Shown here: positions 16,594 to 26,410 of the stretch, in pieces
How positions within the stretch are numbered: position 1 is the first letter of the stretch
Layout: each line of letters begins with the position of its first letter
Origin: Mycolicibacterium komossense
GTDB taxonomy: Bacteria > Actinomycetota > Actinomycetes > Mycobacteriales > Mycobacteriaceae
Direction of reading: 5' to 3'
Assembly (NCBI RefSeq): GCF_025822605.1
Contig: NZ_JACKTY010000046.1
Coordinates: 1 to 64,000 of the forward strand
DNA length: 64,000 bases
Notes under the pieces: model-generated
What the model was told of the DNA's origin: nothing
Databases searched by the model: none
What the model saw: the letters and a program-made list of their open reading frames with translations, nothing else
Translations under genes and position numbers: made by a program

Positions 16594-17464
16594 GATTGAG
16601 CACCCACTTCGCGGCCCTACGGGCACGGCGCACGGGTGCCCAGGCCGCCGTCAGCGCACGTTCTCGTCGCAACATCCGGCCATCGGGACCTGCGACGATC
16701 GCCTCGAACGCAGCCTGATCGGTCGCGCGACTGATGGTCAAACGCGGCAGCATGAAGAGGTCATCTGAATGGGTTGCCCGAACATTGCCGACTACTGCTG
16801 CGCAGGAGTAGCCAGCCGCCCTTGTGGCGAGTCGTACCCGCGCGCTCGAGTATCCGTAGGGATAGGCAAGTGCTTGGACCGCGGCGCCGATCCCGTCCTC
16901 GAGCATCGCGCGGCTGTGCCGAAGCTCGCCGCACAGTGCGGCGTTATCGAGCTGATCCAATTCGGGGTGGCTGTGACTGTGGGCTCCGATCTCGATGCCC
17001 GCGGCGGCCATCGTGCGAATCTGGGTCCAGTTCAGCATCTCCCCTAGCGGCGTACCCGAGGCGTCCCGGCCGGCATCGGAGATCCAACCCGTCGTGACGA
17101 AAACCGTTGCAGGCAAACCGTAGTTCCGAAGAAGTGGCCATGCATCCTTGGCTACACCGGCGTATCCGTCGTCGAAGGTGAGGACCACTGGACGTTCCGG
17201 TAGCTCCACGCCGGTCCGAAATGCCTCGCCCAGTTGCGCAAAGGTCATCCCGGTGAAGCCTTCCCTGGCGAGGAAGGCCAGCTGCCCCTCGATTGCTCGC
17301 GGTGTCACAGAAAGCCGGCGGGTCGCCGGGGGCGGGCACTCCGCCACATCGTGGTACATGAGGATCAGGGCAGACCGGCTCGTCACTCGACGCCTCACAT
17401 CTTGGCTGTGGGAGATCGGCACAATGAGGCCACCTACGGGCGGGGTTTCGTTATCGGAAGGCAT
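16586..17464 (-). CDS. NodB-family polysaccharide deacetylase
   Basis: 292 aa from ATG 17464, chosen because it leaves a 14-bp overlap with the preceding gene; the longer frame lies within that gene. NodB motifs: LMYHDV near the N-terminus, TFDDGY (metal-binding Asp pair), HSHSHP (metal-binding His) and YPYGY. It removes N-acetyl groups from GlcNAc-type sugars, which would expose free amines on the glycan as possible acceptors for an amino-acyl group. No clear signal peptide from this start, so it may act in the cytoplasm or be exported by an unrecognised route. Confidence 0.85.
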   Translation of the reverse strand: MPSDNETPPVGGLIVPISHSQDVRRRVTSRSALILMYHDVAECPPPATRRLSVTPRAIEGQLAFLAREGFTGMTFAQLGEAFRTGVELPERPVVLTFDDGYAGVAKDAWPLLRNYGLPATVFVTTGWISDAGRDASGTPLGEMLNWTQIRTMAAAGIEIGAHSHSHPELDQLDNAALCGELRHSRAMLEDGIGAAVQALAYPYGYSSARVRLATRAAGYSCAAVVGNVRATHSDDLFMLPRLTISRATDQAAFEAIVAGPDGRMLRRERALTAAWAPVRRARRAAKWVLNHG

Positions 17465-19913
17465 CGCACGCCCCGATCCGACACTGCGTGTCTGCCGCGG
17501 AACTGAGTTGATGGGCCATTGCCGCCTCGTGTGCTGAAAAGCCGATCGCGGTCCCGACAGCCAGGGTGACCGTCGCGGTGGCAACGAACCGCGTCCAGCG
17601 AAATCGCGCAAGGCCACTCTTCAGGAGGTACCCGGCCCATCGCGGATTCGCCATCAACATGACCACCGCCGCCGAGATAAAGAACATCGGTCCTACCCAG
17701 ATCCCGGCCAGAAGCATCAGGATCGACGCGATGCACAGCGCTGCCAGCGCGCACACATAGGTCAATGATGCTCCTGCAGCCTTGTATATCGATCTCACGA
17801 ATCTCATACTGTTGCATCCGATTTCGGAGGGCCGGAGAAGCGCGAGCACGCCGCCCAGCAATAGTCCGAGTAGCACCTGCGCTGGGCTGCCGATCGTCGG
17901 AGTCTGTCCACCAACCCACCCGTTCCGTTGCTCCGCGATTCCGAGCTCGCTCAAGTCGTAGATGGAAACCGGTCCATGCCGGTAGACTTCGTGAATTCCT
18001 GGCACGCTGTCGAACTTCGCCAATGCGGCTCGAGTGATCGCCAGCGGCGGTGATCTCTCATCGAAATATCCACTGACATAAGGTGGTTGGTCGGCGATTC
18101 GCCGATCGACATAGAGGTAGCGCAGGCGCAGGTCACGCACGGTATCCGTCTGCGCCTGACCCCAGGATTCCTCCCGGTACAGCGCCGGCCCCACGTCCTT
18201 GATGATCGGCCACAGGCCGGCCCCGCTGGCCAGCAGTGTCGAAGTGACTCGGTCGGAGCCGATACGACTTCCAGGTGGCAGCCGATCGTGTGCCCAGCGC
18301 GTCGCCGCGAGCGCTTCAGCGTCAATCGATCGCCCATCGGCGCCGGGGAGATATCCACCGGGTAGCCGTGCCCAGTCGGACCCACTACCCAACAGGTAGC
18401 CGCCGAGGAAGACTGCCGTGGCGAGCGCCACGGCGAACAGCCGAACGGGCGTGGCACAACGCGCACGCAGGTCTTTCTTCGTCGAGGTCAGCCGCTCTGC
18501 ATGGGTGTGCCGTCCCGATCGGTAGTTCACTCCGGCCGCCGCAATGAGCAAACTGAACGGCAGAAACAGAAATGAACTGGCGCGATCACCGATCTCGCCG
18601 AGACTGGGCATCACCCGGGCGGCGAACAGCACCGGAATTGCCGTCACCATGATCAGGAGCAATGTTGGCGGGCCCCAGCGGAGAGTGTCCCACTCCGCGT
18701 CATCGGCACCACCATGCCTGCCTCCGAGTGTCGCCGGGAGTTCTGGGCAGGCAGACCGTTTACGTCCGCTGCGCCTCGCAGCCAAAGTGCCGCGTAGATA
18801 AGGGAGAATTGGCCGGATACGAATGAAGATCAGCCATGCCACCGCAGAGGTAACAGCAATGGCGTAGTACACGAGCAGGCCCCGCTGCCACAGGGGCTTC
18901 ACCTCCCTGCTCGTCTCCGTGAACAACTCCCGATTACCTGCGCCGTGGAGCTGCGAGGTCACGTCGTCGATCATCGGTCCGAAGTAATCGCGAAGTAGTG
19001 ACCACTGGATCGCCGCCCAGATTACGCCGGCAAGCAAAGCCACCACCGCCCCGCAGAATACGCGGCGGCGTGACCGAGAGTGGCGCTCGGCGAGAGTCCA
19101 GATCACCAGGAATGTCGCAGTGAGCCAGCTGGTCAGGTGATGGGTCACTGCGACGGCGAGCAGACAGATGGTGGCACCACAAAACAGTGGAACCGGGTTC
19201 TGTGCCCAGCGAGCGCGGGCGATGAAGGCCACCGCGGCCAATGCCAGCGGCAAAGACAGTGTCTGATAAGAGAACTGGGAGTTGAAAAAGACGAATTGGG
19301 GCGAAACGGAGTACGCCGCAACGGCCAGTCCTCCTGCCCGGGGACTCCCGGTGACATGTTCGACGGCGGCACAGAGCGCCAGGACCAATGCCAGCCGTGC
19401 CAGGAGCACGACGGCCGTCGCCGCGGCCATCGTTGGCAGGCCGAATTCATGAAAGAGCGCCGTGAGAGATTCCAGCGCCGGGTACCGCGAGCTGACTGCC
19501 AGAATCGGATGGGGCTGAAACAGGCCGTGCGAGGACTCGATATCGTTCAGCGTCCGCATGTGCAGCTGTTCGTCATAGCCCCTGAACAGAAGGGGATCAT
19601 TCATCCGCCATTGCAGGGCCGTCGTGATCCCGAGGCATACGACCGCGGCATTTCGCAGAGACCGGTCCAGCCGCGTGTGGGTCAGTGCCCACACCGCACT
19701 TGCGAAGGTGAGCCCTAACCCGAAACAGGACAACACGTTTCCGAATGCGCTTGCACCGTGCCAGGCGAAGCTCACCGAGATCACCTGCAGAATCACGGCG
19801 ATTGCCTGGACGGCGAGCAACACCCAGACGGCCTGGCCCGTCCCTCCTTGCATTCGTGACGCACCGATGGTGTCCGTGCCGAACGACGCGTCGTCGGCCA
19901 CCACGCACGTCAT
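17451..19913 (-). CDS. large polytopic membrane protein, GT-C/PMT-like
   Basis: 820 aa with about 12-14 hydrophobic helices. The first large outer loop contains LLFRGYDEQLHMRTLNDI, an acidic D-E motif like that of GT39/GT83 polyprenol-linked glycosyltransferases. A soluble segment of about 150 residues near the C-terminus (after GSGSDWARLPGGY) is followed by three more helices. It could be a lipid-linked sugar transferase or the polymerase/ligase of the pathway. Its ATG overlaps the flippase stop (ATGA). The specific reaction is not recognisable. Confidence 0.65.
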   Translation of the reverse strand: MTCVVADDASFGTDTIGASRMQGGTGQAVWVLLAVQAIAVILQVISVSFAWHGASAFGNVLSCFGLGLTFASAVWALTHTRLDRSLRNAAVVCLGITTALQWRMNDPLLFRGYDEQLHMRTLNDIESSHGLFQPHPILAVSSRYPALESLTALFHEFGLPTMAAATAVVLLARLALVLALCAAVEHVTGSPRAGGLAVAAYSVSPQFVFFNSQFSYQTLSLPLALAAVAFIARARWAQNPVPLFCGATICLLAVAVTHHLTSWLTATFLVIWTLAERHSRSRRRVFCGAVVALLAGVIWAAIQWSLLRDYFGPMIDDVTSQLHGAGNRELFTETSREVKPLWQRGLLVYYAIAVTSAVAWLIFIRIRPILPYLRGTLAARRSGRKRSACPELPATLGGRHGGADDAEWDTLRWGPPTLLLIMVTAIPVLFAARVMPSLGEIGDRASSFLFLPFSLLIAAAGVNYRSGRHTHAERLTSTKKDLRARCATPVRLFAVALATAVFLGGYLLGSGSDWARLPGGYLPGADGRSIDAEALAATRWAHDRLPPGSRIGSDRVTSTLLASGAGLWPIIKDVGPALYREESWGQAQTDTVRDLRLRYLYVDRRIADQPPYVSGYFDERSPPLAITRAALAKFDSVPGIHEVYRHGPVSIYDLSELGIAEQRNGWVGGQTPTIGSPAQVLLGLLLGGVLALLRPSEIGCNSMRFVRSIYKAAGASLTYVCALAALCIASILMLLAGIWVGPMFFISAAVVMLMANPRWAGYLLKSGLARFRWTRFVATATVTLAVGTAIGFSAHEAAMAHQLSSAADTQCRIGACDAFR

Positions 19914-22108
19914 CTGAGACCGGCATCGATCGAGGGGCCGACGACGTGGAGAGTCACGGTCAAGGGCAGATCGGCGACACCGTCCCGCTCAGACTCCAAC
20001 GGTCTGGGTCTATCGAGATTGATAGGGGCGGAGGTGAACCCGGGCGAGAACGCCGGCTCCGCTGCGCGATGGCTACGTGATGTGCATCGAATCCGCACGT
20101 AGCGGAAGTTGACCATACGTTGGAAGTGCCGCACTCCGTTTGTCTGCGCACCCGGCGGTGAGGTGTCCAGCAGCCAGTGCACTCCCCGCTTGGAGAGTTC
20201 CGAGACGAGGGCCTGCGTGGCCAGGTATCGGCTCAGCGAGTGAGCGTCACCAGTTCCGAGAGTGCGGAAGTAGCGCAGTGTGGCGAGCTCGCCGTCGATC
20301 GGGATCACCGCCAGCAGAAGCGATTTCCCTGCGCAGTCCTCGGCCACCATCCAGAGGTCGTGCAGCAGCAGGTCGTCATTGTGCGGCGTCGGCACCCGGT
20401 ACCGCTCGTCGCGATGGGTCTGTTGGGCGAACGTCGCCAACGCCAACAAGTCCTCGCGCTCAGCTGCGCGCACCAGGCGGCAGGAGATTCCGCTTCGCTC
20501 GGCGGCACGGATCTTGCGCCGCAACGTCTGCGCATGTGCACCTGAGGTGTACGTGGATGCGTCGTCCGGTATGGCCAATGCCGCCGTTCCCCACCACCGG
20601 GCCGGCGTCGCCAACGGCCCGGCGATCTTCAGGACCTCCCGCACTGCACGCCCGCCGGCCCGAACGGACGGACGAGCGGTGCGCAGGACCGGAAGATCCT
20701 GCAGGTCGAGGACTGCACACAGGACATCTATCGGGTTGCGCAGGACATAGCGAATCCCGCCACGGCCGGCGTCGACGTAGGCATTCCAAAATGCCGCCAG
20801 CGCCCGGTCCGCCTGGACTGCGGCGTTATGGTCAGATTGCGTTGCCGTCGTCGTCGTTTCACGCATACCTCTGAGCAACGCCGGGAGCGCGATCAGCGCA
20901 CATCCCGCTGACATCGTCAGCCACCCGACGCACAACGCCGCCGGGCTGTCCAACACGCTGCCCGCGATCGCACCGATCAACTCTGCTGCGGTCCACAGTG
21001 CCATCGTCACCGCACCGGCCATCCGCCTGCCTTGGAGCCGGCGCAGCACGGCAAAATGGTCCTTGATCACCAGAATCGGACCGGCGGCCAGTAGCAGCAA
21101 CAACAGCGGAAACGATTGCTGCGCATATACCGGCCCGAACAACCCCAGCAGAGGCTGACCGACGACCGCGGCACCGCCGATAAGGCCCAGGGCTAGCACC
21201 ATCCCGAGGATGATGGTGCTACGTGCCTTTCGGCCGAACTTGCCAAGATCGTCGACTGTCGCAAAGAGGGCGATCGTCAAGAAATAGGGAACGGCAAGTG
21301 CCGTATCGGCCACCAGTCGGGCCTGTGAGAAATACGCCGTCTCTTCCGCCGACATCGTCAACGCGACCACTACGGGGAGCAGCAGGCTGCCCGACACCAT
21401 GGCCAAGGTGAGGCCGTGGTGGCCGACGGCCGCGGCCCAGCAGTCGCGAACCAAGAGCCATCGTTCCCGGTTCGTTACGCCGGAGCGTGGCAGCACATGG
21501 CTCCGTAGCCGGCTGACGAGCAGCGAGACGCCCAGTCCGACCATCCAGGAAACGAGAATGACCTCCCCGCTTCTGAAGCCGAAAGCCAAGGCGCCACAGA
21601 GGAACCCGATGCGAACGAAGGACGCGATCAGATTGCGGCGCAGCTGGACACCGCTCGCGCCCATCCCGATCACCGCCTGATCGAAGGCTGCGCACGTCGA
21701 CGCGATTACCGTCGCCACGACCAGTAACAGCAAGGTGCGCAAAGACAGTCCCCCCAGGACGCCATCGAGATGTGCGAACCCGGACACCACCAGCCACGCC
21801 GCCGCGACAAACGCACCACCCGTTGCGGCGATGGCCAATCCGGTGCTGAACAGCGGCCACCGATCGACTACCTCCACCGATTTGAAGCGCTCGAGCAGCA
21901 GTGTGCCGACACCGAGCAACCCCAACATCGACAGCAGAGTCATGGCCGCCACAAGCGCAGCTCCGAGCCCGACTTGTTCGGGAGACAATGTGCGTGCGGC
22001 AACCATCCAGAAGACGAGGCCCGCTACGGCCCCGCTGGCGTGTGACCCCACCAGCGAGCCGAACACCCCCAACAGTCCGCTGGGCCGGGCCCGAAGTCTA
22101 GCCAGCAC
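19910..22108 (-). CDS. Wzx/MATE-type flippase fused to a C-terminal acyltransferase-like domain
   Basis: 732 aa from GTG 22108, which has GGAGG 9 bases upstream (a TTG 30 bases further up has none). Residues 1 to about 420 are a polysaccharide-transporter (RfbX/MurJ-like) membrane domain of about 12 helices (LVFWMVAARTLSPEQVGLGAA). After a linker, residues about 510-690 are soluble and resemble GNAT/FemAB-type transferases (LRRKIRAAERSG, LATFAQQTHRDE, GVHWLLDTSPPGAQTNG). The fusion suggests the flippase modifies, or recruits the modifier of, its lipid-linked glycan on the cytoplasmic side. Acceptor and donor are unknown. Confidence 0.75.
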   Translation of the reverse strand: MLARLRARPSGLLGVFGSLVGSHASGAVAGLVFWMVAARTLSPEQVGLGAALVAAMTLLSMLGLLGVGTLLLERFKSVEVVDRWPLFSTGLAIAATGGAFVAAAWLVVSGFAHLDGVLGGLSLRTLLLLVVATVIASTCAAFDQAVIGMGASGVQLRRNLIASFVRIGFLCGALAFGFRSGEVILVSWMVGLGVSLLVSRLRSHVLPRSGVTNRERWLLVRDCWAAAVGHHGLTLAMVSGSLLLPVVVALTMSAEETAYFSQARLVADTALAVPYFLTIALFATVDDLGKFGRKARSTIILGMVLALGLIGGAAVVGQPLLGLFGPVYAQQSFPLLLLLLAAGPILVIKDHFAVLRRLQGRRMAGAVTMALWTAAELIGAIAGSVLDSPAALCVGWLTMSAGCALIALPALLRGMRETTTTATQSDHNAAVQADRALAAFWNAYVDAGRGGIRYVLRNPIDVLCAVLDLQDLPVLRTARPSVRAGGRAVREVLKIAGPLATPARWWGTAALAIPDDASTYTSGAHAQTLRRKIRAAERSGISCRLVRAAEREDLLALATFAQQTHRDERYRVPTPHNDDLLLHDLWMVAEDCAGKSLLLAVIPIDGELATLRYFRTLGTGDAHSLSRYLATQALVSELSKRGVHWLLDTSPPGAQTNGVRHFQRMVNFRYVRIRCTSRSHRAAEPAFSPGFTSAPINLDRPRPLESERDGVADLPLTVTLHVVGPSIDAGLR

Positions 22109-23357
22109 GAGCCGCCACCTCCGGACTGACTTCTGCAATAGCGCCTGCGTACATCCGCTCTATTCGATCGACGACCGCACTGACGGTGAATTCCCGCACC
22201 CGATTACGGCCGGCGACTCCGAATGCCTTGGCTGTCTGAGAATTACTCAGTATCGCGTTTATCGCGTGCGCGAGCGCCGGGATGTCACCAGGCGGCACCA
22301 GGAGTCCGGTAACACCGTCGACGACCATGTCGCGGATCCCTCCGGAGGCTGCGGCAACGACGGGGCGACCCGCCGCCATCGCCTCGAGCACAACGGTCGG
22401 GCAGGGATCAGACCACACGGATGGGACGATCACGGCGCGCGCGGACCGGAACAGCTCAAGCGCCTGATGATGCGGGACAGTGCCCAGGAGTTGCACACCG
22501 TCTGGAACCATCCGCGCCACTTCAGGCGTCGGACGGCCTGCCAGGAGTAATGGCGGCGGATTGTCGAGCAACCGGTACGCCTCCAACAGGATCGGGACCC
22601 CTTTGTCCGGAGTGAGATCGCCGGCGAAAAGCAGCGGCGCATCGGGACGTGCCGGCACAATGTCGTCGACAACGATCTCGTCCGGGATGAAATTCGGGAT
22701 GACTTCCGCGTCGAGGCCCGCGCCTCTGAGCCAGACTGGCTTGTCATGTCCGTCCACGGCGCTCGCCACCGCGGCGCTGACAGCCACGACGCGTGCAACC
22801 CGACGGCGTCTCTGCCTGGCCGACCAGGTGTTGGCGGCGACGACGATCGGGCCTTTGATCGGGTCGAAATGTGATGCTGCGCAAGCCAGACAGCGCGCCG
22901 CGGACGGGCCGTGGCACCGCTGCTCGCCCTTCTCCATCAATCGGGCCGTCGCGCAGAAATGGCTGTAGTCGTGGAGTGTCACGACAACCGGGACACCCGC
23001 CCGCCGGGCGGGCCCCAGGGCACTGTTCACGATCCAGTTGTGGGCATGTATGACATCGAAACGGGTAGCCGACAGTTCGTGACGGATCGCGCGGCTCACC
23101 AGTGGATCCGGCACCGGCAACGAATGCGGGCGCCGTGGATCGCTGTACAGGAACGGCAGGTGAGAGGCGGCGGTACGGACCCGGACAATGCGCACGCCGT
23201 CCGAATGGCTCTCGCCCGGTTGTTCGTCGCCCGTGCACAACCCGAGCAGTGTTACCTCATGCGACCTGGCTGCGAGTGCCTTCGCCAGGGTCCACACATG
23301 CCGTTCCACGCCGCCGATGATCGGCGGTAGGAATTGGGCGAGCAGAAGAACTTTCAT
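22098..23357 (-). CDS. GT4-family glycosyltransferase
   Basis: 419 aa GT-B enzyme. N-terminal FLPPIIGGVERHVWTLAKAL is the GT4 acceptor-side signature, and the C-terminal SDPCPTVVLEAMAAGRPVVA holds the donor-binding Glu pair. A mid-domain cysteine-rich stretch (RCHGPSAARCLACAA) resembles the zinc-finger-like loop seen in some GT4 enzymes. It transfers a sugar from a nucleotide donor to the growing lipid-linked glycan in the cytoplasm. ATGA overlap with the preceding gene. Confidence 0.85.
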   Translation of the reverse strand: MKVLLLAQFLPPIIGGVERHVWTLAKALAARSHEVTLLGLCTGDEQPGESHSDGVRIVRVRTAASHLPFLYSDPRRPHSLPVPDPLVSRAIRHELSATRFDVIHAHNWIVNSALGPARRAGVPVVVTLHDYSHFCATARLMEKGEQRCHGPSAARCLACAASHFDPIKGPIVVAANTWSARQRRRRVARVVAVSAAVASAVDGHDKPVWLRGAGLDAEVIPNFIPDEIVVDDIVPARPDAPLLFAGDLTPDKGVPILLEAYRLLDNPPPLLLAGRPTPEVARMVPDGVQLLGTVPHHQALELFRSARAVIVPSVWSDPCPTVVLEAMAAGRPVVAAASGGIRDMVVDGVTGLLVPPGDIPALAHAINAILSNSQTAKAFGVAGRNRVREFTVSAVVDRIERMYAGAIAEVSPEVAARAG

Positions 23358-24463
23358 GTCGCAATCTCGCGATAGAGCTGGTGCAGTTGCTCAGCGCATT
23401 CGTCCCAGCTCAGCAGATGGGGTGGCGCAATCCGCGGTGCAGCCGCGAGATCGAGAGCGGCAGTGGCAATCTCCTCGGCTGAAGACTTGAGCGCGATCGT
23501 GTTGACGAGACCGGCCCGCCCCAGTTCGGACAGTCCCGTCGTGTCCGCGACAAGCGCGGTCGTCCCCGCGCCGACCGCTTCCATGACGGCGATCGGATGG
23601 GCCTCACTCTCGCTGAGAAGGCAGAACAGATCCGCATCGGCGACGAGCCGGCCCAGCGAGCCCCGCCGCTCAGGACCGAACGAGCAGATGGACACCCGAT
23701 CGGCCACGCCGAGCCGTTCTGCCATGGCGTGGAGCGCCTTCTCGTAGGGCCCGTCGCCGACGAGTACCAGGCGCGCACCGGGCGCCTGTGCCAGGATGTT
23801 GGGCATCGCGCCGAGTATTCGGTGGTGGCCTTTGAAGCGTTCGAGTCGACCTACCGATACCAGCAGCGGACTGCCGATCTCCTTCTCCGCAAACGGATCA
23901 ATCGGCAGCGGGTCAGAGCCGTTGCGAATGAGTCGGATGGCATCGTCGCCGACACCGAGAAGCGAGGCAAAGTTGTGACGCTCGTATTCACACACGGCGA
24001 CGACCGCCGCCGCATGCCGCAGCATAGGTAGGCAGATCCGAAACTGCAACGGTCGCAACGACTGTCGTAGAGCCGACCGGTTTCCTCCGGTGTGCAAGGT
24101 CAGGACTGATGGGACCTTCGCCCGCCTGGCGGCCGCAAGAGCTGTGGGCGCGAGCAATGTCCTGATCCCTTGAACGTGCACGACGTCGTAGGGCTCGGAT
24201 ATCAAGTGCCGCAGCAGTCCAGGGGCCAGGCAGTAGTCCCGAGATCCGGGATAGGTGCGCCACCTTCGCACCTGGTAGCCGGGGAACTGCTCCGCGGCCG
24301 GCAATTGGCCGGCGCGATCGGCCGTCAGGACGGTCACGTGAACGCCGGCACCGGCGAGGCGCTTCGAAACCTCGTGGACGTGAGTCTCGATTCCTCCCAT
24401 TTCCGGTAGTGCGAGGGCTGACACCATCGCGACTCGAAGTGGTTGTTCGCCTGTGCGAATCAC
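23354..24463 (-). CDS. GT4-family glycosyltransferase
   Basis: 369 aa GT-B enzyme with N-terminal ALPEMGGIETHVHEVSKRLA and C-terminal SESEAHPIAVMEAVGAGTTALVA (donor-site Glu pair), plus VSVGRLERFKGHH at the start of the second Rossmann fold. Paralogous in type to its downstream neighbour but clearly divergent, so the two probably add different sugars. ATGA overlaps on both sides place it within the operon. Confidence 0.85.
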   Translation of the reverse strand: MIRTGEQPLRVAMVSALALPEMGGIETHVHEVSKRLAGAGVHVTVLTADRAGQLPAAEQFPGYQVRRWRTYPGSRDYCLAPGLLRHLISEPYDVVHVQGIRTLLAPTALAAARRAKVPSVLTLHTGGNRSALRQSLRPLQFRICLPMLRHAAAVVAVCEYERHNFASLLGVGDDAIRLIRNGSDPLPIDPFAEKEIGSPLLVSVGRLERFKGHHRILGAMPNILAQAPGARLVLVGDGPYEKALHAMAERLGVADRVSICSFGPERRGSLGRLVADADLFCLLSESEAHPIAVMEAVGAGTTALVADTTGLSELGRAGLVNTIALKSSAEEIATAALDLAAAPRIAPPHLLSWDECAEQLHQLYREIAT

Positions 24464-25500
24464 GAGATTCCGCTATCTACTCGGGGACCGCAGGGAACTG
24501 GCATCTGCGGACCGAGGCCGTCACTGCGCACCGTTATCGCTTGCTGACGGCGGGCGGCGATGCCGCCGCGCGCGTAGCCCGTCGCGGCAGCCAGTAATCC
24601 GACAGAGATGGCATAAGACCGTTCGACCCCGGACCGATCTCCTCGAAGCGTCTCACCGATCCCCCGGATGACACCGCGTGTCAGCGTCCGGGTGGTGTAG
24701 CGAAGCTCAGTCGAGAGTCCCTCCGCAACACCGACACTGCGCGTCACGGCGGCTTTCGACCATCCCTCGGCGAAGCATCGAGATCGGAAGTAGGTGAACC
24801 GCTCCCGTTCGGTACCGACGCGGTGCCAGATCACTGCGCTCGGCTCGAAGACGTATTTCCACTCGGGACGATGCTGGTTCACTCGAATACAGAACTCGGT
24901 CTCTTCGCAGCCCAGCGGACGCCGCTGTGCGGAAGTCCGGCCGATGTGACTCGGAAACCCACCAGCTACCGAAAAGACCTCACGGCGAAAGGAAGCGTTG
25001 CCGCCTAGAAGGTTTCGGACCTGGCCAGGATCTCGGCCGGTGAAGGTACAGCCCAGCACCCAGTCGAACTCTTCCGGGAACCACCGCGGCCGATCCGATG
25101 CCCACCGCGGAAGGGTGGTTCCCCCGACTCCGGCAATCTGCTCATCGACGTAGGCAGCGAGCAGGCTCCCCAACCAATCAGGGTGGGCGACCGCGTCGTC
25201 GTCCAAGAAGGCCACTACATCGCTGGTGGTCAGCTCGACACCCGTGTCCTTACCACCCGAGAGCCCTTTCTGGTGCCGGTTCTCGACGACCGTCACCGTC
25301 GGCAGGGCACTGCGCAAGCGATCGAAGAGTTCGCGGTTGTAGTCGACGACAACGAGGATGCGCTCAGGTGGGACCGTCTGGCCGCGGACCGATTCCACCG
25401 CGGCCAGTGTGTCGTCCCACCGGTCGAGTGTGTAGGCGCAGATGACCACAGATGCGGTCAACCTTCGCCCGGCTGACGGACTCGGCGACGAGCCCATCAT
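24460..25500 (-). CDS. GT2-family glycosyltransferase
   Basis: 346 aa. GT-A fold: VVICAYTLDRWDDT at the N-terminus, AFLDDDAVAHPDW as the metal-binding DXD equivalent, and LGGNASFRREVF and GCEETEFCIR as the acceptor-side ED motif. The C-terminal 70 residues include a weak amphipathic or hydrophobic stretch (YAISVGLLAAATGYA) that may touch the membrane. Inverting sugar transfer to a lipid-linked acceptor is likely. ATGA overlap with the next GT2 gene. Confidence 0.85.
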   Translation of the reverse strand: MMGSSPSPSAGRRLTASVVICAYTLDRWDDTLAAVESVRGQTVPPERILVVVDYNRELFDRLRSALPTVTVVENRHQKGLSGGKDTGVELTTSDVVAFLDDDAVAHPDWLGSLLAAYVDEQIAGVGGTTLPRWASDRPRWFPEEFDWVLGCTFTGRDPGQVRNLLGGNASFRREVFSVAGGFPSHIGRTSAQRRPLGCEETEFCIRVNQHRPEWKYVFEPSAVIWHRVGTERERFTYFRSRCFAEGWSKAAVTRSVGVAEGLSTELRYTTRTLTRGVIRGIGETLRGDRSGVERSYAISVGLLAAATGYARGGIAARRQQAITVRSDGLGPQMPVPCGPRVDSGIS

Positions 25501-26408
25501 CGGCGTACCGACCCGAGAGGCGGCTTTGGTGCGGCGGGTCCCCGGGCACCGGAGCCGCCTGCCAGCGCCCGCGCGAGATTTCCTGCAAGCCCGTCATCGT
25601 TGCCGTCCAGGACTGTCTGCAGAACGCGGACACCATCGCGGATGGCACGCAGGTTCGACTTGCCTGACCGCCGCGGCATCTCCAGACTCGGCACCTCGGC
25701 AACACGAAGGCCAGCCTTCATTGCGCGCACGGTCATTTCAGCCTCGATCTCGAACCCGGTCGCGGTGAGATCCAGGAGGTTGAGATAGCGGCGATGGAAC
25801 GCGCAGAATCCGTAGCACAGGTCCGTCAGGTCAGCCTCGTAGAGGCTGTTGAAGACAGCCAGCAGAAACCGGTTACCCAACCGTCGAAACCGGGTGATGT
25901 CCAGTGAGCCTCCGCCACCGGTGAAGCGCGACCCCTTGACGAAGTCGTAGCCGTTGTTGAGGAAATGCAGGTAATGGCGAATTTCCTGGGGTGCCATGCT
26001 GCCGTCGGCGTCCATCATCACGATGATGTCGCCGGTGGCGGCCAGGAATCCGGTCCGGAGGGCGGACCCTTTCCCGACCCCCTCCTGTGGCACCACCTTG
26101 ACGTCGGGTCGATACCGACGGGCAGTTATCAGCGTTGCATCGGTCGAGTCGCCGTCGACGAGGATGATCTCGTCCACATCGTCGGCGATCTGCTCAAGTA
26201 CCCAGGCAATATTGCGAGCCTCGTTTCGGACCGGGATCACCAGGCTGACTGTCGGATTCGGCGAAACCAGGGTTGGGTGCGCACGCTTGCTCTGCCTTTT
26301 GCGCACCACCGGTGTCGGTGTGACAGGAGGTACGTGAACGGCCGATCTCACGAATGCCGTTGAAATGGACCCATTTTGATGCCCATCTTCGGCTGACTGA
26401 GTGGTCAT
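25497..26408 (-). CDS. GT2-family glycosyltransferase, polyprenol-phosphate-sugar synthase-like
   Basis: 303 aa. VSLVIPVRNEARNI, EIILVDGDSTDAT and MMDADGSMAPQEI are the nucleotide and DXD motifs of the dolichyl/polyprenyl-phosphate mannose or glucose synthase group. No C-terminal membrane helices. Such an enzyme would charge decaprenyl phosphate with the sugar used by the two GT-C-like membrane proteins of this operon. It has a 60-residue polar N-terminal extension (RKRQSKRAHP) of unknown role. Starts 2 bp after the epimerase stop. Confidence 0.82.
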   Translation of the reverse strand: MTTQSAEDGHQNGSISTAFVRSAVHVPPVTPTPVVRKRQSKRAHPTLVSPNPTVSLVIPVRNEARNIAWVLEQIADDVDEIILVDGDSTDATLITARRYRPDVKVVPQEGVGKGSALRTGFLAATGDIIVMMDADGSMAPQEIRHYLHFLNNGYDFVKGSRFTGGGGSLDITRFRRLGNRFLLAVFNSLYEADLTDLCYGFCAFHRRYLNLLDLTATGFEIEAEMTVRAMKAGLRVAEVPSLEMPRRSGKSNLRAIRDGVRVLQTVLDGNDDGLAGNLARALAGGSGARGPAAPKPPLGSVRR

Positions 26409-26410
26409 GC

